Assembly: GCA_017161075.1 (NCBI GenBank)
Contig: CP046174.1
Location: forward strand, 1,550,001-1,614,000
Source of the DNA: Erysipelotrichaceae bacterium 66202529
GTDB taxonomy: Bacteria > Bacillota_I > Bacilli_A > Erysipelotrichales > Erysipelotrichaceae
Direction of reading: 5' to 3'
Length of the DNA stretch: 64,000 nt
In this document: positions 43,801 to 55,290 of the stretch, piece after piece
Layout: each line of letters begins with the position of its first letter
How positions within the stretch are numbered: the stretch's first letter is position 1
Program-made: the position numbers and the translations under genes
Notes under the pieces: generated by a model
What the model saw: the letters and a program-made list of their open reading frames with translations, nothing else
The model's database searches: none
Told to the model about the DNA's origin: nothing

Positions 43801-45621
43801 ACAGCCCAGCTTGAAGGGGATTCTGCCGATGGTTCCATTTATCGTCTGGATACTTCATCCTTACAGATTAAGACACAAAATGGCTCTACAGAGAAGTTCA
43901 CAATTAAAGAAGAAGGACAGTTAAAAGATAATGATAATGTCAATACAACATTAGGATTATCGATTGGAACAGGACAAAGCGGCTGGTTAGAACAGAGAAA
44001 AGTTGGCTATGTAGTCGGAAGCAGCGATGGAGCAGGAAACCAAATCATTGTTGATGAAACAAATAAAGGTGAGATGCGTTCTATCAATGGTGGAACTGCC
44101 AAGCCGATTATACAGGTAGATCTTTCTAATCTTGATGGTATCAGCAAAACGGATTCATCAGCACCCCTGCAAGTAACATTTACCATAGATATGATCAAAC
44201 TACAGCCGGATGGTTCAGAAATTGAAACCGGTAAAATGAATGTGATATTAGATATAAAGCGAGAACAGCACGGACAGTATACAGATGTTGCATTACAATC
44301 TGGCAAGAAATATGATCGAGCTGGACAAACATATACCTATAATTCAGCAAGCCCTCAAGTAGGTATCACAATATCAAAAGAGAGTTCTGTAACTTTACAA
44401 TATGCACAGCAGGGGCAATTAAAAGATATACCAGCTGATCATACATTATCTTTCTCAACAGCACTTCCGGAAGGAACAACGATTCTGATGGTAGATAAAA
44501 AAGGAACACATGATGAATATTATGAATACACAGTTCCTAATGGCGGTAAATCAAAGATCAATCTTAGCGATTTCATCAAAAATGAAACATCGAATACGAA
44601 GTATCAACCTGTAACAGAGAAAGGACAGAAGGAAAATTTTATCTTTGTCATAGATTTTGCACGTGCAGCATCCTTTACAGTAAATTCTATTACTGCAACG
44701 CTTGATGCTGTAAATAGTTCTGGTAGTTCTGTATACAACGCAACGATGTCAACAGTATTTGCGGTTAATGGTGATAAGAAAGAATATTCCTTAAGCAGTG
44801 AGAAAGCTTCTGGAACAGTCTCTATTACACCGGATTATCCAATGAATACGACGTTCCAGATTGATTTAAAAACTGCAGTTCAAAATGCAAATGTAGGTAT
44901 TGATACAACTGGAGATGGACGCCAGATGGGTGTGAAAGTGAAACTATTTAACAAGGATTTGAATCGATATATTGACATACCGCAGACATGGAAAATCATC
45001 AGCAATGGTGTGCGTTACAGTACATCAGGAGATAGTTTAACAGTCGTACTTGCGGATCAAATGACAGAGGCTACATCAAATATTTATGTATCTATGGATA
45101 ACCTTAGTAATGTGCCATCTGGTAACTATCGTTTTGATATTGAACTTGTCAGTGGTGCATTGGCAAACTATCCGGGAGATACAACTACGACATCAGTATC
45201 GAATGTACAATATAACTTTAAATTAAAGGATTACCGCTATTCCATCGCTGTAGAAATGCTATCGCCTGATGAACCTATATTCAAGACAGATGATGCAGAT
45301 AGAACAATCAATGCTTTAATCACTAAGGTGGCTCAAGGTGGTGCAGATACAAGCGAAGTGACAGTAGAACAGGTTGTATCTAGGAAGAATCCTGAAACAA
45401 AGAAATACGAGGATTTAAACTTATCCGATGTTTTCACAGGAAGTCTTGATAAAGTACTGAGCTGGAAAACAAATAAGCAGACTTATAAATTAAAGGAGGG
45501 ATTGGAAGCAGGGACTTATCGTATTACTTATACGATAAAAACGAAAGTAGAAATAAATGGTACAACAGTCGTAAAAGATGCAGGAACTGAAACAATGAAT
45601 TTTATTGTAACGAAAGATTAA
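37873..45621 (+). CDS. Giant secreted glycine-rich repeat protein (2582 aa)
   Basis: A signal peptide ('LKLLIASLFLVGSLIGLLL') with cleavage probably near 'VYA-FHDEE' begins the protein. About residues 55-135 resemble a BspA-type leucine-rich cap ('GTLTLSGEGEIKDF ... ITSIGDYLFYNCKG'). Residues 140-220 are acidic and unstructured. InlB_B-like segments follow ('SIFTGWTYQGKEI', 'ITYDANGGVGEAP'). A pectate-lyase-like entry motif ('SASGDGMTPDTAVKTLNEAYG') starts a long region (about 690-1720) with dozens of 'N-V-Y-G-G-G/S' turns every 20-45 residues, consistent with a right-handed beta-helix. Beta-sandwich-like domains fill residues 1800-2582. There is no LPXTG, SLH or choline-binding anchor, so attachment probably goes through the co-encoded fibre. 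An adhesin or matrix scaffold is likely, but function is unproven. Confidence 0.85.
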   Translation: MNKKNNHNKNLKLLIASLFLVGSLIGLLLNDDEHVYAFHDEEIIATIPVGVNNDNVKAILTKDGTLTLSGEGEIKDFTADTTPLKEYRNQISEIVIEDGITSIGDYLFYNCKGLNDALEIPATVVHIGDGAFYGSDEKNAPHFMKIINHFKTADITVAVEKEVPSTEEEQTEKQEPVNSESNDPMSNNTTPVDDNEADIKEPTSIKTETVIEIKTITEQQMGTHVFYATVHGGYQCEDNNASFVNAMNEAEYQKADRFVTAKLDNVLTRNLPVFKGSIFVPEQPEIGLTNPSMDDALHESIFTGWTYQGKEINVDDQMAIDETVDTLSLTSRWETKATLEPEIRQSVKDKKTTYSIFNKITDTEIADIQGYVMSYQWQIKTLDSDWKDIEGETKSTLIRESNENDHTSMFRAILSVSKQSKARTAATPTTFTTNEVTGIDAEKPITITYDANGGVGEAPVNTSISISTPYKPEESTLTPPNNQVFIGWKVTLNNIVVTKNNGTIVNTDDIIQTSDVLSLSLNGADHGNIIFTAQWSNGTVIYFNPNISASGDGMTPDTAVKTLNEAYGKLPSDGTINTNKIVLLGSYRFTSTVTLPAKKVTITANSYDQTTSPILYMDNTNVMITLGDDTKFENIKIGAPTFWSGNAERPEGIYADFHTLIMGDHIVNTSGTLQVFGGSRTSGKNGHSDIRIFSGSYRYINGAGYNTSSSGNTNILLYGGGGAVYGGIHTGGVLTGSTNIIAYGGGFSIFGGNRYGQVTGDTHIKIYGGGHSVYGASHAGTGYVKNVNIEVYDPYGTTKLGEFCGGIYDGNSTSNRYPVQEKINISIHGGTFGAIYGGGLNDWAEGSGPTVKSGVNLLIENAEVNNDVYLGGKYGAVNGSSTLTIRNSNIHGSVYGGGLGGKNNKGSTISSNIYGNATINIDENTIIDNNVYGGGNNRSNINSTAFVYFYGTAKNVYGSGKGSLTSVSQSNINIGDNAVIKENVYGGGDEGTTTASTLNILGGVIGTEENSGNIFGGGNNVGVNTSIVSLKNTPTITGNIYGGSNASGTTTTSTVNISGSVANSVYAGGKGENTTVTNATLNVESGANIAGNAFGGSEKGTVTNSTVNLNGGYVKNAFGGSDQASITGDVKITSLAGSSAGNIYAGCNSSGSVSSPILNLAGKADNVFGGGNATDKTQADVTGVSTITVTSDNANKISNVYGGANSSGLVKAPVINIKGYAGNVYGGGYGADTTTESPSITTQNATVDNAYGGGNKGLVANTNVLISSDSNIKNAFAGGNEAGVDGTVKIQVISTATIQNMYGGSNNNGTVKNPQIQVDGSEGSIPKVTNVYGGGYGQSTVTESPVIKIDGYTTIENVYGGGNLGQTSNASITVGNTNNGTDTGTIDKVFAGGDQAGITGKSNVVINPSMKVTSLYGGSNNSGDVEDVDLTINGTVGTVYGGGLGNGTKTYTPVIIVNNGAKITNLYGGGDEGRTFTSSHITLKEGSVVNENVYGAGNQVGIEDKQNAGIGNAPESDSYITLEKNATVQGNIYGGSNQRGTVKGVSNLTINGIVTGNVFGGGKGVNTQVFNTKINMSATATAKNVYGGSEEGSIEDSTLIEIQGSKISESVYGAGFGATSNVKKDVYIVIADASISGNVFGGGSQGTVGGDTHVDIISGTIGTASNKDTGNVFGGSDSAIVSGNTKVHVGKFAADGNTVGITPTSKEITIMQSIFGGGNKAASGTSFDASNPYVLGDAEVNVDAYTYTTFKVGESLFGDGNKCVVSGNRTFILKNYDAALLSIQRADTLTIEKSKIEISGTTDSANLIATSQYSLNRIGNLILKDGSEVKLQTPANLLLGIESQDAAGNVTTASNALGINNTIYMQQGEALELRTNEDVSRPGYGDVKGFTLLGRYDKDGNNLEKGIYILGGMGSDDDSGFYYANATDTDQGITYHEKITPTHDKEGTVWRNWKVANAVLNRQETLTMSDKPTGGKTAQLEGDSADGSIYRLDTSSLQIKTQNGSTEKFTIKEEGQLKDNDNVNTTLGLSIGTGQSGWLEQRKVGYVVGSSDGAGNQIIVDETNKGEMRSINGGTAKPIIQVDLSNLDGISKTDSSAPLQVTFTIDMIKLQPDGSEIETGKMNVILDIKREQHGQYTDVALQSGKKYDRAGQTYTYNSASPQVGITISKESSVTLQYAQQGQLKDIPADHTLSFSTALPEGTTILMVDKKGTHDEYYEYTVPNGGKSKINLSDFIKNETSNTKYQPVTEKGQKENFIFVIDFARAASFTVNSITATLDAVNSSGSSVYNATMSTVFAVNGDKKEYSLSSEKASGTVSITPDYPMNTTFQIDLKTAVQNANVGIDTTGDGRQMGVKVKLFNKDLNRYIDIPQTWKIISNGVRYSTSGDSLTVVLADQMTEATSNIYVSMDNLSNVPSGNYRFDIELVSGALANYPGDTTTTSVSNVQYNFKLKDYRYSIAVEMLSPDEPIFKTDDADRTINALITKVAQGGADTSEVTVEQVVSRKNPETKKYEDLNLSDVFTGSLDKVLSWKTNKQTYKLKEGLEAGTYRITYTIKTKVEINGTTVVKDAGTETMNFIVTKD

Positions 45622-45638
45622 GAAAAAGTTTTACCCAA

Positions 45639-45680
45639 GCAGGATGGTAGTTAAATAGCATCTATCTTCCTGCATGTTTA
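45639..45680 (+). terminator. Hairpin after the giant gene
   Basis: GCAGGA(TGGTAG) at 45639 pairs with (CTATCT)TCCTGC ending at 45673; only a short ATGTTT follows, so termination may be partial. A further small dyad (TTATC-ACAT-GATAA) lies at about 45730-45743, just upstream of the next gene. Confidence 0.55.
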
Positions 45681-45767
45681 CTCTAATGATTTGTTTTATA
45701 AATTTGATACCGGAATTTTGGCGAATTCTTATCACATGATAAGACGAATGATCAAAGGAGAGCTGAA

Positions 45768-46199
45768 GTGAGTGAAAAAGTAGAGATAGATTCCTTTATA
45801 TGCTTGGGGAATGATTTAACAGAAGTCAGAAACAGCTTGGAACTATTAGCTGAAGAAAGGATGATGATAGCCTGTAATGGCTTAAAAGCGGATGCTTCAT
45901 TATTACTTTGTTTCTATGATTATCTCTTAGAACTGAATCGACAAAAGTTAAAAGCGAGTCAGAAAAAAGGAATTGAAAAAGCCTTACAGAGAAAATCTGA
46001 AGGTGTGGGTTCATACGGCAGACCAAAAACTGCCTTACCGAAAGATTTTGAAATACGTATCAAAGCCTGTCTAAGCAAAAAACAGAAACTATCTGATTAT
46101 TGTGATGAATTGCAGATGAAAAGATCAACATTTTATAAATACGCAAAGCAGATTGAGAATAAGCTGGATAGTTTAGACAACAGTATATGTAGAAATTAA
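45768..46199 (+). CDS. Resolvase-tail-like HTH protein without a catalytic domain
   Basis: A 143-residue protein starting with GTG after AAAGGAG (45754-45760). Residues 60-140 ('QKKGIEKALQRKSEGVGSYGRPKTALPKDFEIRIKACLSKKQKLSDYCDELQMKRSTFYKYAKQI') follow the plan of the serine-recombinase linker and C-terminal helix-turn-helix: G-I-x-x-A, Y-G-R-P, and a final x-S-T-F-Y-K helix. The N-terminal 55 residues are not a resolvase catalytic domain (no Y-x-R-x-S), so it cannot recombine by itself. It could be a decayed resolvase or a repurposed DNA-binding accessory factor. It is the last gene of the island, in the same direction as the operon. Confidence 0.6.
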   Translation: MSEKVEIDSFICLGNDLTEVRNSLELLAEERMMIACNGLKADASLLLCFYDYLLELNRQKLKASQKKGIEKALQRKSEGVGSYGRPKTALPKDFEIRIKACLSKKQKLSDYCDELQMKRSTFYKYAKQIENKLDSLDNSICRN

Positions 46200-46264
46200 A
46201 TTCAATATATTTATCTATATAAGAGAAGATATGCTAAATAATCAAGCCCAATATCTTCAAAGAT

Positions 46265-46301
46265 ACTCAACTTGAAAGACTGTAGGTTGAGTTTTCTTTT
46301 T
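46265..46301 (+). terminator. Terminator at the right end of the island
   Basis: ACTCAAC (46265-46271) pairs with GTTGAGT (46286-46292), followed by TTTCTTTTT. From 46302 to 46774 I see no gene or recognisable element. Confidence 0.75.
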
Positions 46302-46774
46302 GCTCCGGTCTAAGAATTACATTACATCATAACAGAAGAAGGAAGACACATTTGGCGTGGCAGTCCATCCTCTACATGTTGAGTAAAAGCATTTGCCGAT
46401 TTGTACTGCTATTCGGTTGAGAGAGAAAATGCAATCAATTAGCACATGATAATGAGCTTGAATCAGCTTAAACTATTAAGGAATATTTAATAGTTCAAAA
46501 AGAAGGCAACAGAAAGGTTTCAAGAAATACAAACATTACAATAGAGAGGAAATAATGCGTAGTATGTTTCTGTTGCCAAAAACTTTTTAACCGAAGATGA
46601 AATGTACCCTTTAAATAATAAGAATCCCCAGATAATCTTGAGGCATTTGCGTACTTCATTTCCTCATTATGAACCTTTCGCATGATGATGCTTTTGCTAT
46701 TGCAGCTGTTAGCCCGGCGTCGTATTATTATAGGAATCTTCCCGGTGTGATGGTAATGAATGTTTGATAAGCGC

Positions 46775-47488
46775 TTATATATCATCTTCCCGTAACAGCT
46801 TATCCAGCATATAGTCACGGTTATTGATAAACATCTCGGTTATCTGATAGGATGCAGTCTGTTCATAGGTGATTTCTTCTACCCTGCCATCATCAAAGCT
46901 TAAAATCTGAGCATCGGGAACACCGAGCAGAATCGGAGAATGCGTTGCAATCAGAAACTGGGAGCCCTCTGTGGCCATTGTCGTGAGCTGAATCAGCAGG
47001 GCCAGCTGCCGCTGCACAGACAAAGCTGCCTCCGGCTCATCCAAAAGGAAGAAGCCAACATCCCGAAAGCTCTGCATAAAGGATAAAAAGCTTTCACCAT
47101 GAGAACAGGAATGCAAAGCTCTTCCCTGATATGTGGATTCATAATCCTCGGCCTTGGTCGCTACATTATAAAAGCTCTCCGCCCGCAGGAAATAGGAGCA
47201 GGAAGGCTGATATGGGCCGCGGCTCATATGAATGCCCTCGTAAAGTGAGGAATGCGTATCTCTGGTATAAAACCGATAATTTTTTGTGCCTCCCTCGGGA
47301 TTAAAGCCATAAGCTACGGCGATTGCTTCCAGAAGCGTTGACTTACCATAGCCGTTTTCTCCTGTGAGAAAGGTTATTTGCTTGTGAAATTTCAATGTAT
47401 CAAAGGAATGCAGTGCCGCAATGCCCTGTGTGTAATCTGTGACCTTTTTCCAGTCAATGAAGATATCGCGTAAGAATAAGTGCTGCAT
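46775..47488 (-). CDS. AAA/ABC-type ATPase (AAA_21-like predicted ATPase)
   Basis: A 237-residue soluble ATPase of the ABC/SMC-like AAA class. 'LKFHKQITFLTGENGYGKSTLLEAIA' is the Walker A loop. 'YFLRAESFYNVAT ... LHSCSHGESFLSFM' is the signature region. 'FFLLDEPEAALSVQRQLALL' is Walker B with its glutamate, and 'QFLIATHSPILLGVPDAQILSFD' contains the switch histidine. There is no membrane partner. Start: ATG at 47488 follows a perfect GGAGGTGATG; the long frame extending to 47674 has no such site. Such stand-alone ATPases occur singly in many Firmicutes with unknown role; no nuclease or TOPRIM partner is adjacent. Confidence 0.85.
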   Translation of the reverse strand: MQHLFLRDIFIDWKKVTDYTQGIAALHSFDTLKFHKQITFLTGENGYGKSTLLEAIAVAYGFNPEGGTKNYRFYTRDTHSSLYEGIHMSRGPYQPSCSYFLRAESFYNVATKAEDYESTYQGRALHSCSHGESFLSFMQSFRDVGFFLLDEPEAALSVQRQLALLIQLTTMATEGSQFLIATHSPILLGVPDAQILSFDDGRVEEITYEQTASYQITEMFINNRDYMLDKLLREDDI

Positions 47489-47592
47489 TTCATCACCTCC
47501 GTATACCAGTATCATAGCATAAATACATGGGCAGGGAAACGACAGTTGCGTATACCGCATGAATATTGCAGTATGCATATTCTGTACAGAAC

Positions 47593-47631
47593 AAAAAAAG
47601 CATGATAAATTGCACGTTTGCTTATCATGCT
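47593..47631 (-). terminator. Terminator of trpS
   Basis: On the minus strand a perfect 10-bp stem AGCATGATAA/TTATCATGCT (47631-47622 with 47608-47599), 13-nt loop, then T7. Confidence 0.92.
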
Positions 47632-47654
47632 TCCCGTATGCTTTTAAATTCGCT

Positions 47655-48641
47655 TTAGAACAGTTGAAAGCCAATCTTCTTTTTTACCTTCATCAGTTTC
47701 TTGCGAGCGGAACGTCTGGCCTTTTCATTACCCTCTGTAATAACCTTCTCCACCTGACCGCTGGACAGGATATCCTTGTACTTCGCCTGTAAATCACTCA
47801 GGAAATCAAAGACTGCTGCACCAACTTCTTTTTTGAGATCACCGTAGCCCTTGCCTTCATATCGCGCAACAATGTCTTCAATGCTCTCTCCATTTAATGA
47901 GGACAGAATAGTAAGTAAATTGGAAACACCCGGCTGGTTTTCCGGATCATATTGTATAATACCGATGGAATCGGTAACTGCAGACATGATTTTTTTACGT
48001 GCAACTGATGGTTCATCCAGCAAATCAATGGTACCCTTTGGATTTTCCTCAGATTTGGACATTTTCTTTGTCGGATCCTGCAGCGAATAGATTTTCGCTC
48101 CCACCTTGCTTACAAGCGGTTCCGGAACGACAAATGTATCGCCATAACGGTTGTTGAAGCGCTCTGCCAGATTTCTTGTCAGCTCCACATGCTGCTTCTG
48201 ATCCAGACCGACTGGAACATAATCTGCATCATATAACAGGATATCCGCAGCCATCAGGGACGGGTATGTAAACAGCCCTGCTGTAATACCGGTTTCTCCC
48301 TTTGCCGTCTTATCCTTATATTGTGTCATACGCTGCAGCTCTCCCATATAGGAATTGCAGGTCATGATCCATCCCAGCTCAGCATGCTCATGCACATCAC
48401 TCTGTAAGAAAATCGTAACCTTTTCCGGATCCAAACCGGCAGCCAGATACAGCGCAATCAAATCCTTTGTATTTTTCTTCAGCTCTGCGCGCTCCTGTGG
48501 GACTGTGATTGCATGCATGTTCGCTATAAAGACATACATTTCATAATCATCCTGATAAGCTACGAAATTCCGTATAGCTCCGATATAGTTTCCCAGAGTC
48601 AGACGTCCGGTTGGTTTAATGCCGCTCAGCATTCGTTTCAT
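47655..48641 (-). CDS. trpS: Tryptophan-tRNA ligase
   Basis: A 328-residue class I aminoacyl-tRNA synthetase. 'RMLSGIKPTGRLTLGNYIGAIRNFV' holds the HIGH-like site (T-L-G-N) and 'DPTKKMSKSEENPKGTIDLLD' the KMSKS loop; 'GLDQKQHVELTRNLAERFNNRYG' is the tryptophanyl-adenylate region typical of TrpRS. It charges tRNA-Trp. ATG 48641 is preceded by GGAGGTG; the longer upstream frame runs through the T-box leader and is not translated. Expression should be controlled by tRNA-Trp charging through the leader directly upstream. Confidence 0.97.
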   Translation of the reverse strand: MKRMLSGIKPTGRLTLGNYIGAIRNFVAYQDDYEMYVFIANMHAITVPQERAELKKNTKDLIALYLAAGLDPEKVTIFLQSDVHEHAELGWIMTCNSYMGELQRMTQYKDKTAKGETGITAGLFTYPSLMAADILLYDADYVPVGLDQKQHVELTRNLAERFNNRYGDTFVVPEPLVSKVGAKIYSLQDPTKKMSKSEENPKGTIDLLDEPSVARKKIMSAVTDSIGIIQYDPENQPGVSNLLTILSSLNGESIEDIVARYEGKGYGDLKKEVGAAVFDFLSDLQAKYKDILSSGQVEKVITEGNEKARRSARKKLMKVKKKIGFQLF

Positions 48642-48660
48642 AAAAACACCTCCATATAAT

Positions 48661-48880
48661 AAAAAAAGTACCATGTAGGGACGCTTACAGCGTGGTACCA
48701 CCCAACTTATTCCATATCTGTATAGTATAGAATCACTTGCCAGTAACGGTGGCTTGCCGGTTCCTTACAGGAACATGCTCCAAGGCCCCAATTCATTGTT
48801 AAGGTCTTCCCTGATTTGCACCAACCATCAGTTCTCTATAGAAGGTATCCTTAAAATTACTAATCCTTATCTATGCATTT
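48661..48880 (-). promoter_or_regulatory. T-box leader (tRNA-Trp responsive) of trpS
   Basis: On the minus strand the T-box core GGGTGGTACCACG occurs at about 48703-48691. It is followed by a terminator whose outer stem GTACCA/TGGTAC and inner CGC/GCG precede T7 (48667-48661). Upstream, stem I elements include AGAGAACTGATGGTTGGTGC (48837-48818). A TGG triplet at 48790-48788, in the position expected for the specifier, matches the tryptophan codon. Uncharged tRNA-Trp should favour the antiterminator and raise trpS expression. Confidence 0.9.
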
Positions 48881-49005
48881 TGATTTCAATACTATCATAC
48901 TATTATCGATTCTGAAAAACAAGGAAAAACACAAAATATGCAAAAATTGCTTTCCTATTAAAATACAATGAATTATAATAGGTATATGTGAAGGAGGCAG
49001 AGAAG

Positions 49006-49437
49006 ATGATTATACTATATACTTCACCCGGATGTGCAAGCTGTAGAAAAGCAAAGCAATGGTTAAAAGACAATGAGATGCAATACATTGAAAAGAATAT
49101 TTTTACGACACTGCTGAAGGAGGATGAAATAAAATATCTTCTGCAGAGAACAGAAAACGGTACGGAGGACATTATATCCACGCGTTCCAAGGCGTTTCAG
49201 GAGCTGCATAGAGATCTGGATGATATCTCTATCAAGGAGCTGGTGGATATCATACAAAAGAATCCATCTATTTTGAAGCGTCCAATTATGATCAATGAGA
49301 AAAGCTTCGTTGTCGGATACGACGATGATGAAATTACGGCACTTGTTCCGGCTAAGCTGCGACTCACTGCACAGCAGGCATGCAATCCAAGCTGTGCAAA
49401 TTATCCAATATGCGGCAAGGTACGTGAGGAAGCATAG
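49006..49437 (+). CDS. Spx/ArsC-family thioredoxin-fold regulator
   Basis: A 143-residue protein. 'MIILYTSPGCASCRKAKQWLKDNEMQYIEKNIF' gives the Spx redox switch C-x-x-C (CASC). 'DIISTRSKAFQEL', 'LVDIIQKNPSILKRPIMINEKSFVVGYDDDEI' are Spx landmarks. Spx binds the RNA polymerase alpha C-terminal domain and reprograms transcription under disulfide stress. The last residues ('QQACNPSCANYPICGKVREEA') add three cysteines, a tail beyond standard Spx that might sense redox or bind metal. ATG 49006 follows AAGGAGGCAGAGAAG; the GTG at 48988 lies upstream of that site. A terminator follows the stop. Confidence 0.85.
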   Translation: MIILYTSPGCASCRKAKQWLKDNEMQYIEKNIFTTLLKEDEIKYLLQRTENGTEDIISTRSKAFQELHRDLDDISIKELVDIIQKNPSILKRPIMINEKSFVVGYDDDEITALVPAKLRLTAQQACNPSCANYPICGKVREEA

Positions 49438-49456
49438 AAACATTATATATAGGAAG

Positions 49457-49501
49457 ACTGTCACAGCAGATGATTATCATCAGCGAGAGGACAGTTTTTT
49501 T
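49457..49501 (+). terminator. Terminator after the spx-like gene
   Basis: ACTGTC (49457-49462) pairs with GACAGT (49490-49495), with an inner GATGAT/ATCATC stem, then T7. Confidence 0.9.
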
Positions 49502-49801
49502 GTATCTGTGCTTGTATGAATGTTGTCCGTTTTTTGGTATGCGCTTGTTTGAAACGAAACGAATACTCGTGATGAAAAGAAGCAGGAGAGCTTCTATGAA
49601 ACTTTTTTCCTTTTTACAGCTGCAAGTGCTGCTAGTTTCTGAGTAGTACCGCATCCATCTGCAGCCGTTATTCTTAATGCTTTTATATTGTAAACATTAC
49701 AGGGAAATATTCTATAATAAGGAGAATTAGGCATAAACAAATGCTGTAACCGTTTACGAACAGAAAAGGAAGAAAAAAATCAAAAAAAGTGAAATAAAAC
49801 G

Positions 49802-49830
49802 TTGACACAAAGAATGATTCGTTGTATTAT
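49802..49830 (+). promoter_or_regulatory. rRNA operon promoter
   Basis: Consensus TTGACA (49802-49807), 17-bp spacer, TATTAT (49825-49830), about 155 bp before mature 16S. The preceding 49502-49801 has no visible gene and is AT-rich just above the -35, as an UP element would be. Confidence 0.9.
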
Positions 49831-49883
49831 ATACGAGCGCTGATGAGAAACAGCGGCGCACGAAATAGAAATTTCGGTCTTTG

Positions 49884-49899
49884 AAAACTGAACAGGAAA
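49884..49899 (+). other. 5' arm of the 16S rRNA processing stem
   Basis: AAAACTGAACAGGAAA here is the exact complement of 51565-51580 just after 16S, so the two form the RNase III processing stem around pre-16S. The same motif recurs before 23S (51660-51674) and pairs with 54722-54736 after 23S over 15 bp. Confidence 0.85.
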
Positions 49900-49984
49900 C
49901 GTCAATTATTTGAGAAAACAATATTCTCGGAATAACGATAACTAAAATGAAATTCAAACGCAAGTCATGCGTTAGAGCTAAATC

Positions 49985-51525
<1,541 letters not shown>

Positions 51526-51799
51526 AAGGAGAAAGTACAAAAGAAGTAAAATGGTTAAGGAACATTTCCTGTTCAGTTTTGGAATACCGAAGCAGCCGGA
51601 GGTGCGAAGGCATCCAAAGGTGGCTGAGACTTTCCAAGCGAAAAAGAAGTCGATCTTTGAAAACTGAATAACAGAAGACATATGAAGGTCTATAACGAAA
51701 GTTGTAAACGAACATAGATATTCACGAGTAGAAAGTTAAACAAAACAGAAAACTCAAGCAAAAACCTAAGCAAGAAAAGAACGCTTAAAACTTAATCGT

Positions 51800-54707
<2,908 letters not shown>

Positions 54708-54757
54708 AAGAAACAAGTCAACTGTTATTCAGTTTTGAGGGAACGACCTCAAAGAGA

Positions 54758-54872
54758 TCTGGTGGCGATAGCGATGTGGACACACCTGTACTCATCCCGA
54801 ACACAGAAGTTAAGCATATCAGCGGCGACAATATCTGGACAAGCTCCAGTGAAGATAGCACGCTGCCAGGTA
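54758..54872 (+). rRNA. 5S ribosomal RNA
   Basis: TCTGGTGGCGATAGCGATGT start, the conserved ACCTGTACTCATCCCGAACAC-type core and CACGCTGCCAGGT end. About 115 nt, 50 bp after 23S. Ends approximate. Confidence 0.92.
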
Positions 54873-54876
54873 AAGT

Positions 54877-54903
54877 GACTCATCCTTGGATGGGTCTTTT
54901 TTT
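54877..54903 (+). terminator. rRNA operon terminator
   Basis: GACTCATCC (54877-54885), TT loop, GGATGGGTC (54888-54896), T7. No tRNA genes lie between 5S and this terminator. Confidence 0.92.
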
Positions 54904-55290
54904 AAAGATTAAGACAGATCCACTATTCTATATGATTGGGTCTTTTTTCAACAGATTATGAAAGGCTTTAGTATCCCATATGATTCTGTATATTGAAATT
55001 CGCCATATATAAGCAATATGCTTTGTATACTTTACTTTGCAATCGAAGTACTGCATACTAAGGGCCATTATTACCTGAAAATGCAGCCACCGTAAGGCTC
55101 TGCAATTAGTGGCAGTGAATTTGCTCATTTAAAAAATTGGTATATATTTGATGTTCCTTATATAATAGATGCAACTGATATAGAGGCAAACGAAAAAAAA
55201 GAAATGCTCAATCGGCAAGGAATGATTGTTTTACTGGTATAAAATACGAAAGAATGGTAAAATTCTCTAGTATGTGAAGGGAGGAATTTT
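54904..55290. other. Gene-free AT-rich gap between the rRNA operon and the permease
   Basis: A second weak T-rich hairpin may lie around 54910-54955. I see no coding frame and no recognisable metal riboswitch ahead of the permease gene, although such leaders are common for metal exporters. Confidence 0.5.

Noticed and set aside
51526..51799. Possible tRNA genes in the 16S-23S spacer
   Set aside because: No cloverleaf-compatible sequence or TTCGANNC arm; the spacer holds only processing-stem sequences.
54910..55290. Possible manganese (yybP-ykoY) riboswitch before the metal permease
   Set aside because: I could not find the conserved loop motifs of that aptamer.
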